A stretch of 64,000 bases of DNA from Oceanobacter sp. (GTDB lineage Bacteria; Pseudomonadota; Gammaproteobacteria; Pseudomonadales; Oceanobacteraceae): contig NVWL01000007.1 of assembly GCA_002733645.1 (NCBI GenBank), positions 1 through 64,000 of the forward strand, in the 5' to 3' direction. Position numbers and translations under genes: made by a program. Shown here piece after piece: positions 9,020 to 18,035 of this stretch (its first letter is position 1; each line of letters opens with the position of its first letter). The notes below the pieces were generated by a model. That model was not told the origin of the DNA. It saw only the letters and a program-made list of their open reading frames with translations, and ran no database searches.

Positions 9020-9931
9020 TCAGCGTTTATAGATAAGACCCTTTTTCTCTTCAGGGTTGGGCGGCGTCTTAAATCGTTTGTGCAGCCATAAATACTGAGA
9101 AGGATGCTGACGCAACTGCAGTTCAAGGAATTCATTGGCTAACCGCGCATCAGCTTCGTCATCCCCAGTGGGAATCGGCAGAGGGTCATGTATGGTAATA
9201 ACATAGCCACTGCTATCTTCTTTTCGAAAGTACGTAATGGGTAACACCGTAGCTTTACCGGCTTTAGCAATTCGAGAGGTCGCCGTTATAGTCGCCGCCG
9301 GATGTCCAAAAAAATTTACGAATACACTGTTCTTGCGGCCAAAATCTTGATCTTGGGCGTACCAAAGAATATTGCCATTACGTAATGTACGAATAAAACT
9401 GCGAATATCTTTGCGAGTTAAACATTCATCATAAAGGCGTGCACGATTACGTTCCATAATGTAGTTCATCACGGGGTTATCTTGCGGACGGTAACTGACA
9501 CTGAGTTTTAACTCGTTACTTAATAAACTACCGGCCAAATCGAGCATTGAATAATGTGCGCCTAGCAACATCACCCCTTTGTTCTTGGCGACTAACGTAC
9601 GAACTTTATCCAATCCAACAAATTCTGTTTTAGACGCTAAATAAGTAGGGGCACGAAACCAGGCAATAAAGGTTTCGATCAAGCCAATGCCATTATCAAT
9701 AAATATCTGACGGACAAGTTTTTTTCGTTCAGCGTTTGTTTTCTCAGGAAAACATAAACGAATATTGACCTCCGCAATATGGCGACGGCTCGCCGCCACT
9801 TTGTGCAATAACAAGCCGATACCTTTCCCTATCCTCAACTGCAGACCATAGGGCAGACGAGTTAGCAAAACTAATATGCCAACCCCCAACCATACCGGCC
9901 AATGTTGAGGATAAAGTAAGTGTCGATTCAT
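9020..9931 (-). CDS. lpxL: Lipid A lauroyl/acyl-ACP acyltransferase (LpxL/HtrB family)
   Basis: A 303-residue inner-membrane late acyltransferase of lipid A synthesis. It has an N-terminal hydrophobic anchor (about residues 13-33) and the family catalytic motif HX4D in HYSMLD, plus the downstream YAQDQD and WLHKRFK signatures. The family transfers an acyl chain from ACP to Kdo2-lipid IVA. It follows hldD directly (stop and ATG adjoin) in the order hldE-hldD-lpxL, so LPS core and lipid A maturation genes are co-transcribed. LpxL versus LpxM/LpxP acyl specificity cannot be settled by eye. Confidence 0.9.
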   Translation of the reverse strand: MNRHLLYPQHWPVWLGVGILVLLTRLPYGLQLRIGKGIGLLLHKVAASRRHIAEVNIRLCFPEKTNAERKKLVRQIFIDNGIGLIETFIAWFRAPTYLASKTEFVGLDKVRTLVAKNKGVMLLGAHYSMLDLAGSLLSNELKLSVSYRPQDNPVMNYIMERNRARLYDECLTRKDIRSFIRTLRNGNILWYAQDQDFGRKNSVFVNFFGHPAATITATSRIAKAGKATVLPITYFRKEDSSGYVITIHDPLPIPTGDDEADARLANEFLELQLRQHPSQYLWLHKRFKTPPNPEEKKGLIYKR

Positions 9932-10927
9932 TTATTGGTCTCGGCCATTCAACCAGTCCAGATACTCGAAAACACCTTGTTCAACATTATAAAATTCATC
10001 GGTATAACCGGCATTTCGCAACAAGCTGATATCGGCTTCAGTAAAGCTCTGATAAGCACCTTTGAGGTGTTCAGGAAAAGGAATATATTCTTTTTTAGCG
10101 TGTGCGCTCTTTTCACTCCTTCCATGTTCTGCGTGCCATTTAATGACAGCATCAGCTACAGCATTAAAGCTCTGACATTTTCCTGTACCTAAATTAAAAA
10201 TACCGGACTGTTTTGGATTTTTCCAAAACCATAAATTCACTTTAACTACGTCGCCAACAAAAACAAAATCGCGATGTTGCTCACCCGCCGCGTAGCCACT
10301 GGTTTCACCAAATAACTTACAGACACCATTACTTTTAATTTGATTATTAAAGTGAAATGCAACAGAAGCCATTGAGCCTTTATGTTTTTCACGAGGGCCG
10401 TATACATTAAAGTAACGGAAACCAACGACCTGGCTAGGGAAAGTATCATTCGGATACGTACGCTGTAATTGACGCACGTACTGGTCAAACTGCCATTTCG
10501 AGTAACCGTACACGTTTAACGGTTTTTCATGACAACGTTCTTCTTTAAACACCTCACTGCCACCGTAAACCGAAGCACTAGACGCATATAAGTACGGAAT
10601 ACCCTTTTCAAGGCACGCGTGTAATAAAATTTTGGAATATTCGTAATTATTTTCCATCATGAATTTGCCATCCCACTCTGTCGTGGATGAGCAAGCACCT
10701 TCATGAAACACCACATCTACATCATCGAGTAAGCTGTCGTCGATTTGTACGCGGTGAATAAAATCGTTTTTATCAAGGTAATCAGCAATATCACAATCAC
10801 TGATGTTGTAAAACTGGCGACCATCACTAAGATCATCAACCACGATGATATCAGTACGTCCTTGTGCATTTAATGTTTTAACAATATTGCTACCGATAAA
10901 ACCTGCACCGCCGGTTACGATAATCAT
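9932..10927 (-). CDS. hldD: ADP-L-glycero-D-manno-heptose 6-epimerase
   Basis: A 331-residue extended SDR epimerase that converts ADP-D-glycero- to ADP-L-glycero-manno-heptose for the LPS inner core. It starts with the Rossmann motif GGAGFIG, has the catalytic YGYSK (Tyr/Lys) and the family segments [11 protein letters not shown] and [13 protein letters not shown]. The start ATG overlaps the hldE stop by 4 bases, showing translational coupling. Length agrees with known HldD proteins. Confidence 0.97.
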   Translation of the reverse strand: MIIVTGGAGFIGSNIVKTLNAQGRTDIIVVDDLSDGRQFYNISDCDIADYLDKNDFIHRVQIDDSLLDDVDVVFHEGACSSTTEWDGKFMMENNYEYSKILLHACLEKGIPYLYASSASVYGGSEVFKEERCHEKPLNVYGYSKWQFDQYVRQLQRTYPNDTFPSQVVGFRYFNVYGPREKHKGSMASVAFHFNNQIKSNGVCKLFGETSGYAAGEQHRDFVFVGDVVKVNLWFWKNPKQSGIFNLGTGKCQSFNAVADAVIKWHAEHGRSEKSAHAKKEYIPFPEHLKGAYQSFTEADISLLRNAGYTDEFYNVEQGVFEYLDWLNGRDQ

Positions 10928-12354
10928 GCTTCTTTCTCCTGAATCCTTTTCACAATCGCACTTGTTGAGCAGTTATCTTTAAAACTTAAAATAATCACAT
11001 CACCACCATTATTTTGCACACATTCACCACCAGCAATATCTTCCACCTTGTAGTCGCCACCTTTGACTAAAACGTCAGGCAGTACACGGCAAATAAGACG
11101 CTCTGGCGTATCTTCGGCAAATGGCACGACCCAATCAACACTTTCTAGGCCCGACAGGACAGCCATGCGGTGTTCTAACGGATTAACTGGACGAGTTGGG
11201 CCTTTTAAACGGCTAACTGACTCATCTGCATTAACAGCCACCAATAAACGATTACCTAATGCTTTCGCTTCTTTTAAATATTGCACGTGGCCGGGATGAA
11301 TAATATCGAAGCAGCCATTCGTCATCACCAGTGTTTCACCGCGACTACGGGCTTCTTCCACCAGCAACATCAGTGACTCTTCATCGAATAAACCAGCGCC
11401 TTGTTGGCTTTCTAACCGCAATTCACGACGCAACTCTTCAGTTGAAGCTGTTGCGGTACCTAGTTTGCCGACCACAATCCCGGCGGCGGTGTTTGCTAAG
11501 AACGTCGCTTGCTCCATGCTCACGCCTGCAGCCAGCGAGGTCGCCAACACCGAGATCACAGTGTCGCCTGCACCAGTCACATCATAAACTTCACGAGCAC
11601 GGGTCGGTAGATGAAATGGCTCGGCGTCTTTATGAACTAAGGTCATACCTTTTTCGCTGCGCGTCACCAACACCGCATCAAGATCATAGTCTTGAATCAG
11701 AGTCCGTGCTTTTTCGACGACTAATTCATCGCTATCACAGCGTCCAACCACGGCTTCAAACTCACTCAAGTTTGGCGTGATTAACGTCGCACCTCGGTAT
11801 TTTTCAAAGTCGCTGCCTTTTGGGTCGACCAATACTGGGACATTTTGGCGACGAGCAGCGGCAATTAACATTTGAGGATCTGACAACGCGCCTTTGCCAT
11901 AATCCGACAAAATAACCACACCGGCGTCTTGCAATCGTTCATCGAACGTTTGATAAAGCGGGGTTAAGTCAGTGGCATTAAATGCTTCTTCAAAATCCAG
12001 ACGAATCAATTGTTGCTGACGGCTGATAATACGTAACTTAGTAATCGTAGGGTTTGTAGTGTGATGCAAGAAACTACAGTTCACTTCAGCCTTGGCCAGT
12101 AACCCTTCTAATATTTCGGCGTTTTCGTCACTGCCAGTGATACCAATCAAATCAACCGCACTGCCTAGCGTGGCAATATTCAGTGCGACGTTGCCTGCAC
12201 CACCAGCTCGGTTTTCAGTGTCTTGAATCTTCACCACAGGCACTGGTGCCTCTGGAGAAATCCGTGAAGTGGGGCCACCCCAGTAACGGTCGAGCATAAC
12301 GTCGCCGAAAACTAGGACACGGGCTTTGTGAAAATCGGGAATGGTTACATCCAT
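10924..12354 (-). CDS. hldE: Bifunctional heptose 7-phosphate kinase / heptose 1-phosphate adenylyltransferase
   Basis: Two-domain enzyme of ADP-heptose synthesis. The N-terminal ribokinase-like domain shows GDVMLDRYW and the DVTGAGD anion hole; the C-terminal nucleotidyltransferase shows [15 protein letters not shown] with the HxGH motif. Start chosen at 12354 because the protein then begins MDVTIPDF, matching the known N-terminus and giving 476 residues; an in-frame ATG at 12396 adds 14 unlikely residues. Divergent from waaA with about 120 bases between starts, probably a shared regulatory region. Confidence 0.97.
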   Translation of the reverse strand: MDVTIPDFHKARVLVFGDVMLDRYWGGPTSRISPEAPVPVVKIQDTENRAGGAGNVALNIATLGSAVDLIGITGSDENAEILEGLLAKAEVNCSFLHHTTNPTITKLRIISRQQQLIRLDFEEAFNATDLTPLYQTFDERLQDAGVVILSDYGKGALSDPQMLIAAARRQNVPVLVDPKGSDFEKYRGATLITPNLSEFEAVVGRCDSDELVVEKARTLIQDYDLDAVLVTRSEKGMTLVHKDAEPFHLPTRAREVYDVTGAGDTVISVLATSLAAGVSMEQATFLANTAAGIVVGKLGTATASTEELRRELRLESQQGAGLFDEESLMLLVEEARSRGETLVMTNGCFDIIHPGHVQYLKEAKALGNRLLVAVNADESVSRLKGPTRPVNPLEHRMAVLSGLESVDWVVPFAEDTPERLICRVLPDVLVKGGDYKVEDIAGGECVQNNGGDVIILSFKDNCSTSAIVKRIQEKEA

Positions 12355-12477
12355 CAGAACAATCGCAGGCAGCTCAGAAAGCGCGAAGTTTAGCATATTG
12401 CAGCTATTTGTTGTCCTACGAGTTGTGCTTCTCTTTATGCTAGTATGCCGACCCGTTTCTTTGCTCAGAGGCCGTCT

Positions 12478-13746
12478 GTGGCGCGTTTTTTCTATACTCT
12501 GATATACAGCTTACTACTGCCTGTTTTTGTGGCTCGCCTTTGGTGGCGTGGTCGTGTCAATCCCGGCTACCGCCATCGTATTTCTGAGCGCTTCGGTTAT
12601 ATACCGCATCATCCGCAAAAAGGCGGCTTATGGATTCATGCCGTGTCCGTCGGCGAAACTCTTGCGGCTGCCCCTTTTGTTAAGCGTTATATGGCAGAAC
12701 ATCCCGGCACACCAATCATTATTACCTCAACAACTCCAACAGGGTCTGAGCAGGTAAAGCGCTTATTTGGTGAGCGCGTGTTTCATATGTACCTACCGTA
12801 CGATTTGCCCATATTTATTCATCGCTTCATCAAGGCTATTCGTCCCGGCGCGTTGATGATCATGGAAACCGAACTTTGGCCCAACTTACTTGCCGGATGT
12901 GAACAGCACCAAGTCCCGGTGGTATTGGCTAACGCCCGTTTGTCCGAAAACTCCGCACGCGGTTATGGCAAATTCAGTGCTCTCACTCGACCTATGTTGC
13001 ATCGACTCAGCCTTGTGGCCGCACAAAACATTGACGATGGTCAGCGTTTTTTAAAGCTCGGCTTACCCACGGATCGCTTACAAGTGATCGGCAGTGTGAA
13101 ATTCGACATCACCATCCCTGCGGATTGCGCTCCTAAGGGCGCACAATTGAGAGCAGAGTGGGGAGCTGATCGCCCGGTTCTGGCACTGGCCTCGAGTCAT
13201 CCCGAAGAAGACGAGCAAGTGCTCGACATTTACCGAGCACTTGAAAAAGAAGTGCCGGGGCTACTACTGCTATTAATCCCGCGCCACCCTGAGCGCTTTG
13301 AAGCCGTGACCAATGCCGCACGCTCACGCCAGCTGAGTGTGCACCGTCGTAGCAATGGCCGTGTAAACACTCAGATTCAAGTCTACGTTGCGGACACGAT
13401 GGGCGAGATGCTGCCATTACTGGCCAGTGCCGATTTAGTCATCATGGGGGGAAGCTTAATTGAGCACGGCGGGCACAACCCTATCGAGCCTGCGGCACTA
13501 GGAAAGGCCACCTTAATTGGCCCTTACTACGCTAACTTTGCTGCTATCGTCGATACCTTAAAAGACGATGGTGCACTAGAAGTTATGACGGATTTGAGTC
13601 AGATGAAAGACGTTGTTGTTCGCCATCTACATGACAAAGAACGCCGTGTTGATATGGGGCGTAAAGCACAGGCAGCTGTCGATGAAAATAGAGGAGCGGT
13701 TGCTCAGCTCGTGCAATTAACCAGCGAGCTGATGTCAGTGCGGTAA
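12478..13746 (+). CDS. waaA: 3-deoxy-D-manno-octulosonic acid transferase
   Basis: Inner-membrane Kdo transferase that adds Kdo residues to lipid IVA. It has a single N-terminal membrane segment, HAVSVGE (the conserved catalytic Glu region), METELWPN and a GT-B C-domain with [16 protein letters not shown]. The GTG at 12478 is preferred: AGAGG lies six bases upstream and the product then starts [15 protein letters not shown], in line with the family (422 residues). An in-frame ATG at 12445 would add 11 residues. It faces away from hldE. Confidence 0.95.
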   Translation: MARFFYTLIYSLLLPVFVARLWWRGRVNPGYRHRISERFGYIPHHPQKGGLWIHAVSVGETLAAAPFVKRYMAEHPGTPIIITSTTPTGSEQVKRLFGERVFHMYLPYDLPIFIHRFIKAIRPGALMIMETELWPNLLAGCEQHQVPVVLANARLSENSARGYGKFSALTRPMLHRLSLVAAQNIDDGQRFLKLGLPTDRLQVIGSVKFDITIPADCAPKGAQLRAEWGADRPVLALASSHPEEDEQVLDIYRALEKEVPGLLLLLIPRHPERFEAVTNAARSRQLSVHRRSNGRVNTQIQVYVADTMGEMLPLLASADLVIMGGSLIEHGGHNPIEPAALGKATLIGPYYANFAAIVDTLKDDGALEVMTDLSQMKDVVVRHLHDKERRVDMGRKAQAAVDENRGAVAQLVQLTSELMSVR

Positions 13747-13781
13747 CATTTTTCCGCACTGACAAGCCAGCGTTTAGAACA

Positions 13782-14639
13782 TTACTTAGTCATTAAAACA
13801 CGGATGTAATTTGGCAACGCATAGCTCGCGACGTGAACTTCCGGGTTGTAGTAACGCGTCGCAAAACCCGCTGAATCATAACGTGCCTGAATCTGTTCAA
13901 CCGATTGCTGTCGCAATGACTCATCATCCGTTGCCCACGCCAATGTCATAAAACCACCGGCATAAGTAGGCACTGGCATAATATAAAAGCTAGCTTCGTT
14001 ATACAGTTTGCTTAAGCGCTGGTAGGTGTTCGTGACTTCATCACCCTGCATAAAAGGTACGCCGTTCTGCGCGACCATAATGCCACCTTCATTCAGGCAC
14101 TTTTTCTCATCGGCGTAGAAGTCTGAAGTAAACAGCACTTCGCCGGGGCCGATTGGGTCGGTGGAGTCGGAAATAATTACGTCGAACTTATCCGTGCAGC
14201 TCGCCATAAAATCTTTGCCATCGGCAATAACAATAGTCGCTTTTGGATTATCGTATGCGCCATCTGAGTGTTTTGGAAAATACTCTTTGCACATATCAAT
14301 CACACTCTGGTCGATCTCCACCTGAGTCACATGCTCGACGCCTTCATGACGAAGTACTTCGCGAAGAATACCGCCGTCGCCACCACCAATGATCAATACA
14401 CGCTTAGGATTTGGGTGCGTGAACATTGGCACATGGACCATCATCTCGTGATAGATAAATTCGTCTTTTTCTGTGGTCTGAACCACACCATCAAGCAGCA
14501 TCACACGACCCAAAAAAGGCGTCTCGAAAATCTCTAGATGCTGGTGCTCTGTTTTTACTTCAAACAGCAAATCGCTCACGGTAAAAGATTGAGCGTAATC
14601 TTCGTAAAGACGCTCACGTACGAATTTGTTGTCACACAT
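13782..14639 (-). CDS. speE: Spermidine synthase (polyamine aminopropyltransferase)
   Basis: A 285-residue aminopropyltransferase that makes spermidine from putrescine and decarboxylated SAM. It shows the nucleotide-binding GGGDGGILREVLRH, the catalytic DSTDPIGPG and the N-terminal gating region FLGRVMLLDGVVQTTE. Length matches bacterial SpeE. It is convergent with waaA (35 bases between stops). No speD is present in the window, so the supply of decarboxylated SAM is encoded elsewhere. Confidence 0.96.
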   Translation of the reverse strand: MCDNKFVRERLYEDYAQSFTVSDLLFEVKTEHQHLEIFETPFLGRVMLLDGVVQTTEKDEFIYHEMMVHVPMFTHPNPKRVLIIGGGDGGILREVLRHEGVEHVTQVEIDQSVIDMCKEYFPKHSDGAYDNPKATIVIADGKDFMASCTDKFDVIISDSTDPIGPGEVLFTSDFYADEKKCLNEGGIMVAQNGVPFMQGDEVTNTYQRLSKLYNEASFYIMPVPTYAGGFMTLAWATDDESLRQQSVEQIQARYDSAGFATRYYNPEVHVASYALPNYIRVLMTK

Positions 14640-14749
14640 AGAAAAGTTCCACTGCTGATAAATTAAAGCGAAGGATTATAACTGCGATCAATCGCAGCGG
14701 CCATGAATAGAAAGGCCTTACACCATTACCCCTGCCGATTGTAGAGAAT

Positions 14750-14799
14750 GTGTAAGCTTACACGTGTCTACAGTTTCTGACACGATACGGTGCTATATT
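14750..14799 (+). promoter_or_regulatory. Putative promoter with 14-bp palindrome
   Basis: GTGTAAGCTTACAC at 14750-14763 is a perfect palindrome of operator size, followed by a shorter inverted pair GTGTC/GACAC (about 14764-14782) and an extended -10 element TGCTATATT at 14791-14799. It lies 34 bases upstream of the lipoprotein start at 14833. Binding of a dimeric regulator is inferred; the regulator is unknown. Confidence 0.4.
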
Positions 14800-14832
14800 T
14801 TCTTCACCTCAAATTAAGCAATAGGAATGCTA

Positions 14833-15765
14833 ATGAATATAAAAACTCTGGTCGTTATACCTCTCACTATTTTATTGTTCGGCTGCGGCGCTGATGACGA
14901 TACTGAAAGTGTTAATGAACGCCGACTCTCTACATCAGAACTAACAGAAGCATTGACCGTTTCCCCACAAGGAACCAGCGACAGCTTAGCAGGTGTCTGG
15001 CTAATGGTATTTTCATCAGATAGAGCTGTGGATGATCCCGAAAATTTAGACAGGGCTGCCGAAGTTAGGTACCTGAATGGTCGACAGGTGATGCTCATTA
15101 CTGCAATAGAAGGTGGTTACCGAAGCAGTATTTGTGGCACGGCAGCCTACAGTGGCGACATCGACATTCAGGCGGACACCAATGAGACCTCATACTATAG
15201 TGGAGGAAGCGGTGATGAGTTCACGATCTTCGTGAATATTATCGAAAATAGAAGCATGACCGGAGAACTTTACACGAGTGAAAACGGTGTCCACGGTCAG
15301 GTGGAGTTCACCAGCGTGAAGCTCAGTGATGCAACAACCTTCTCTGAAGCCAGTAATGAACTCAACATTGAAACAGATCTAACGGTTAACGATACTCAAC
15401 TAACTCTGGCGGAGATCGGCAACAATCTAACGTGTATTGGCAACAGTGTTGGGAGCGACTTTGTCGGGGATTTTAAAAGAGCAGAAGTTGCTATGCATAT
15501 AGGATTTTCAACGAACGATGGCAGTCAATCCAGTATGACAATCTCTCAGTCAGGACTAAATTGCCAACAGAATGCTTTCTCGACGCAGTTTCCTACAACG
15601 TTAATTGCAGAAGGAACTTGTGAGTTAAGCGACAACGATGACACAAAACTAGACGCGTTTGATAATGACGAGTCTATTTTATATTCGGAGTTTTCATTAA
15701 CCGTAAAAGCAGGCCAAGAAGACAGTGATACTTTTAATTGGAAGGCACGAGTTAATTCGTTGTAA
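14833..15765 (+). CDS. Lipoprotein of unknown function
   Basis: A 310-residue exported lipoprotein: Lys-containing n-region, hydrophobic stretch and lipobox LFGC at its N-terminus. The start at 14833 is chosen because AGGA lies six bases upstream; the ATG at 14827 abuts the same site. No known domain was recognised. The body is acidic, with SLAGVWLMV early and paired Cys later (ICGT, LTCIG, LNCQ, TCEL), suggesting disulfides. Shared features with the lipoprotein at 17226 (GIW/GVW motif, RQ-V segment, central Cys) suggest the two are distant paralogues. Confidence 0.75.
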   Translation: MNIKTLVVIPLTILLFGCGADDDTESVNERRLSTSELTEALTVSPQGTSDSLAGVWLMVFSSDRAVDDPENLDRAAEVRYLNGRQVMLITAIEGGYRSSICGTAAYSGDIDIQADTNETSYYSGGSGDEFTIFVNIIENRSMTGELYTSENGVHGQVEFTSVKLSDATTFSEASNELNIETDLTVNDTQLTLAEIGNNLTCIGNSVGSDFVGDFKRAEVAMHIGFSTNDGSQSSMTISQSGLNCQQNAFSTQFPTTLIAEGTCELSDNDDTKLDAFDNDESILYSEFSLTVKAGQEDSDTFNWKARVNSL

Positions 15766-15785
15766 TGATTCAAAAATAATCATTC

Positions 15786-15815
15786 AATAAAAAAGGCCAG
15801 CGTAATGCTGGCCTT
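15786..15815 (-). terminator. Rho-independent terminator (bidirectional stem)
   Basis: A 9-bp perfect stem, AAGGCCAGC at 15793-15801 and GCTGGCCTT at 15807-15815, with a 5-base loop. The A-run at 15789-15794 gives a U-tract on the minus strand, serving the alpha/beta hydrolase gene; the stem may also stop the convergent lipoprotein transcript. Confidence 0.85.
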
Positions 15816-15850
15816 CTATTTATTACAGCTAGATACAGTGAATCAATCGA

Positions 15851-16792
15851 TTACTTTTCTAAGCCCGCAATAAACGCCTTCAAGTCTTCTGCCGTTTGCT
15901 TTGGTGCTTCTAACTGAGGCAAGTGGCCAATGCCATCCATCTTGATGGTAGTAACATTGGTCATCAGTTTCTCAAGAATGTCCGTCGCTCCCACATTCAG
16001 CACACGATCTTCTTTGCCCCATACCAACAAGGTCGGTGTGTCTAAACCAGTCACTCGCTCTTCTACGTTATCCGCACTGAGCTGAGCGAAGATAGTTTGC
16101 TCCAGCTCAAAGTTTGCGATGCGTTTTGCAGCCATTTGATCAAGAACGAACCCAGGCACAAAAGGAGGCTTGCTCATAACCATACTGAATACATCACGGA
16201 ATTCTTCAGGGGTTTTAGCCGTTAGCGGGTTCACACCTGTTTCACGCACAATACGACGCATTTCAGATTCAGGAGCCGACCATACACCACCCGGATCAAG
16301 TAGCCATAAACTCTTCACTTCCGCTGGGTAGAGTGCCGCATAGGTCATGGCGATATGTCCACCCATGGAGCTACCGCCAATATGAATCTGGCGATCTAAA
16401 CCAAGACGCGTAAACAATTCATGTAAACGACGCGCCTGAGCTATTGGAGTGTAATCCGCCATTTTAGGCTTAGATGATTCTCCAAAACCAATGTGGTCAG
16501 GCACGATCAAATGGAAATCGTCTTTTAAGTAAGGGGCGGATTCCGTGAAATTATCTTTGTCTGCGCCAAAACCATGCAGTAAGACCAATGTTTCTTTGTC
16601 TTTGTCGCCAGCTTCTAAATAAACATACTTTTGACCATTTTTAAGCGTCATTTCATGCTTTTCAAGATCACCCAAACCGCGCTTTAGGTCGACAAGAAAT
16701 GCTGCGGTTTTTGCCGGTGCGAAATACACCGAGGAGGCAATTCCTATAAATGCCACTATCAAAACGATAACGAGGCCTTTAAGCAGTTTCAT
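15851..16792 (-). CDS. Membrane-anchored alpha/beta hydrolase
   Basis: A 313-residue alpha/beta-hydrolase with an N-terminal membrane segment (residues 4-22). It shows the oxyanion segment LLHGFGADKDNF, nucleophile elbow GSSMGG, an Asp-containing GKEDRVL and the catalytic His in GIGHLPQLE. The arrangement resembles lipases and esterases anchored in the inner membrane with a periplasmic catalytic domain. Substrate is unknown. It lies alone between two lipoprotein genes pointing the other way. Confidence 0.88.
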   Translation of the reverse strand: MKLLKGLVIVLIVAFIGIASSVYFAPAKTAAFLVDLKRGLGDLEKHEMTLKNGQKYVYLEAGDKDKETLVLLHGFGADKDNFTESAPYLKDDFHLIVPDHIGFGESSKPKMADYTPIAQARRLHELFTRLGLDRQIHIGGSSMGGHIAMTYAALYPAEVKSLWLLDPGGVWSAPESEMRRIVRETGVNPLTAKTPEEFRDVFSMVMSKPPFVPGFVLDQMAAKRIANFELEQTIFAQLSADNVEERVTGLDTPTLLVWGKEDRVLNVGATDILEKLMTNVTTIKMDGIGHLPQLEAPKQTAEDLKAFIAGLEK

Positions 16793-17225
16793 ACTCTTTC
16801 CTTAATTCGATCATGATTTTTTAATGCATCCGCATACTACTGGGGTTGAAGGTGCTTCCCCATAGTTTTTTCGGCCTAATTTTCGTTTTCATGGCTTAAA
16901 ATGTTACATCTATTTATTTAGGAGTGATTTATTTTGTTCGCATTGGCAAACCACTGAGGTAGCTAGGTCACTTAATTCGACGCTATGAATTCAAATACCC
17001 AAAAGACAATGCCGTCACTTTTTATTCAAATGGACGCTTTCTGTGATGTATTTGACATAAATTGAAGCGAATTGTGTCAGTTTTGTGACCCTGGCCTCAT
17101 ATTGATAGGGTTGTCAGCTTATACCCGTTCTCATTATTTGTGTCGTTGGTAGAGTGGTTGTCGCTTACCCAGATGTCTCAGCGATAACATCGCAACGCCG
17201 CCGTATCGTAATAGAAGGAGCCATT
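16793..17225. other. Intergenic region, no gene seen
   Basis: A stretch of 433 bases separates the divergent hydrolase and lipoprotein genes. It must contain both promoters, but no strong -35/-10 pair or operator stands out. A 26-codon reading frame beginning at about 16985 lacks a convincing ribosome site and was not called. Confidence 0.6.
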
Positions 17226-17981
17226 ATGAAAATCACATGTTCTGTCGCATCACTGGCACTATGTATCTCTGCTTCCGCGCTTACCGGTTGTGTCAGCGAT
17301 CAATCAACCGCCAGTTCGCTTAGCACAAGCGAATGGAACGCCACTGCAAACTCTAGTCCCAGCGGTATATGGTTGATTAACAGCCACATGACAGACGATG
17401 TGAATTCAGCGGGTAACGAATTTTATACCGAGGCTACTAGTCGCCAGCTTGTGGTGATTGAAGACCTAGGTAATGATCAGTATCAACTTCATGAATGCTC
17501 ACTCGCTGCCAATGGCAGTTATCCGGCGACGCCTTTAGAGTTTCATGCTTCAGGCTTGCAAGCCGCCTCTTCGTTTACCGATTACAACAGCCGCACGCCT
17601 TACAACGAATCAGAAAAAGTCGAAATACGCCTAGAGGGTAAAGAACTGCATGGCATGATTGCTTACTACGATCGAAATTTAGATGGCTCGTACGATGGAC
17701 GCCAAGTGTCTTACATGACGGGGATGAAGGTCAGTGAAGCACAGACGTTAGATGCGATAACCGAAGAAGAGATTGAGTCGTTACTGGGCAGTGATATTAA
17801 CCTCTCTGCCAGTGTAAAAAACCGAGGACAAACATGCGCCGGAGTCGCCAGTATTGAAACCAGCGGCACTCAGCGCACAGCAGTCGTAAACTCGTCAGAC
17901 GTCGCTCAACTGATTTCCTCGGAAGCACAACCACAAACGCTGATGGCTGCTGAAATGGTCGCCTCGGGCGAAACTAACTGA
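17226..17981 (+). CDS. Lipoprotein of unknown function
   Basis: A 251-residue exported lipoprotein with signal ending in lipobox LTGC. Start at 17226 follows AAGGAG at six bases; a longer in-frame start at 17154 is not supported. No known domain. The mature part opens with SPSGIWLIN and later has RQLVVIED, a Cys pair region and QTCAGVASIE, paralleling the lipoprotein at 14833. The C-terminal third is Ala/Ser rich. Function unknown; two copies of one lipoprotein type around a hydrolase hint at a lineage-specific envelope family. Confidence 0.75.
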   Translation: MKITCSVASLALCISASALTGCVSDQSTASSLSTSEWNATANSSPSGIWLINSHMTDDVNSAGNEFYTEATSRQLVVIEDLGNDQYQLHECSLAANGSYPATPLEFHASGLQAASSFTDYNSRTPYNESEKVEIRLEGKELHGMIAYYDRNLDGSYDGRQVSYMTGMKVSEAQTLDAITEEEIESLLGSDINLSASVKNRGQTCAGVASIETSGTQRTAVVNSSDVAQLISSEAQPQTLMAAEMVASGETN

Positions 17982-18035
17982 TCAATTTCAGACCAGCCAG
18001 CCCCGCACAACGTATCAACGTCGACTTAGCGCAGA

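Noticed and set aside
16985-17065. 26-codon frame in the hydrolase-lipoprotein gap, briefly considered as a transposase remnant
   Set aside because: Too short to assign, no ribosome site and no terminal repeats.
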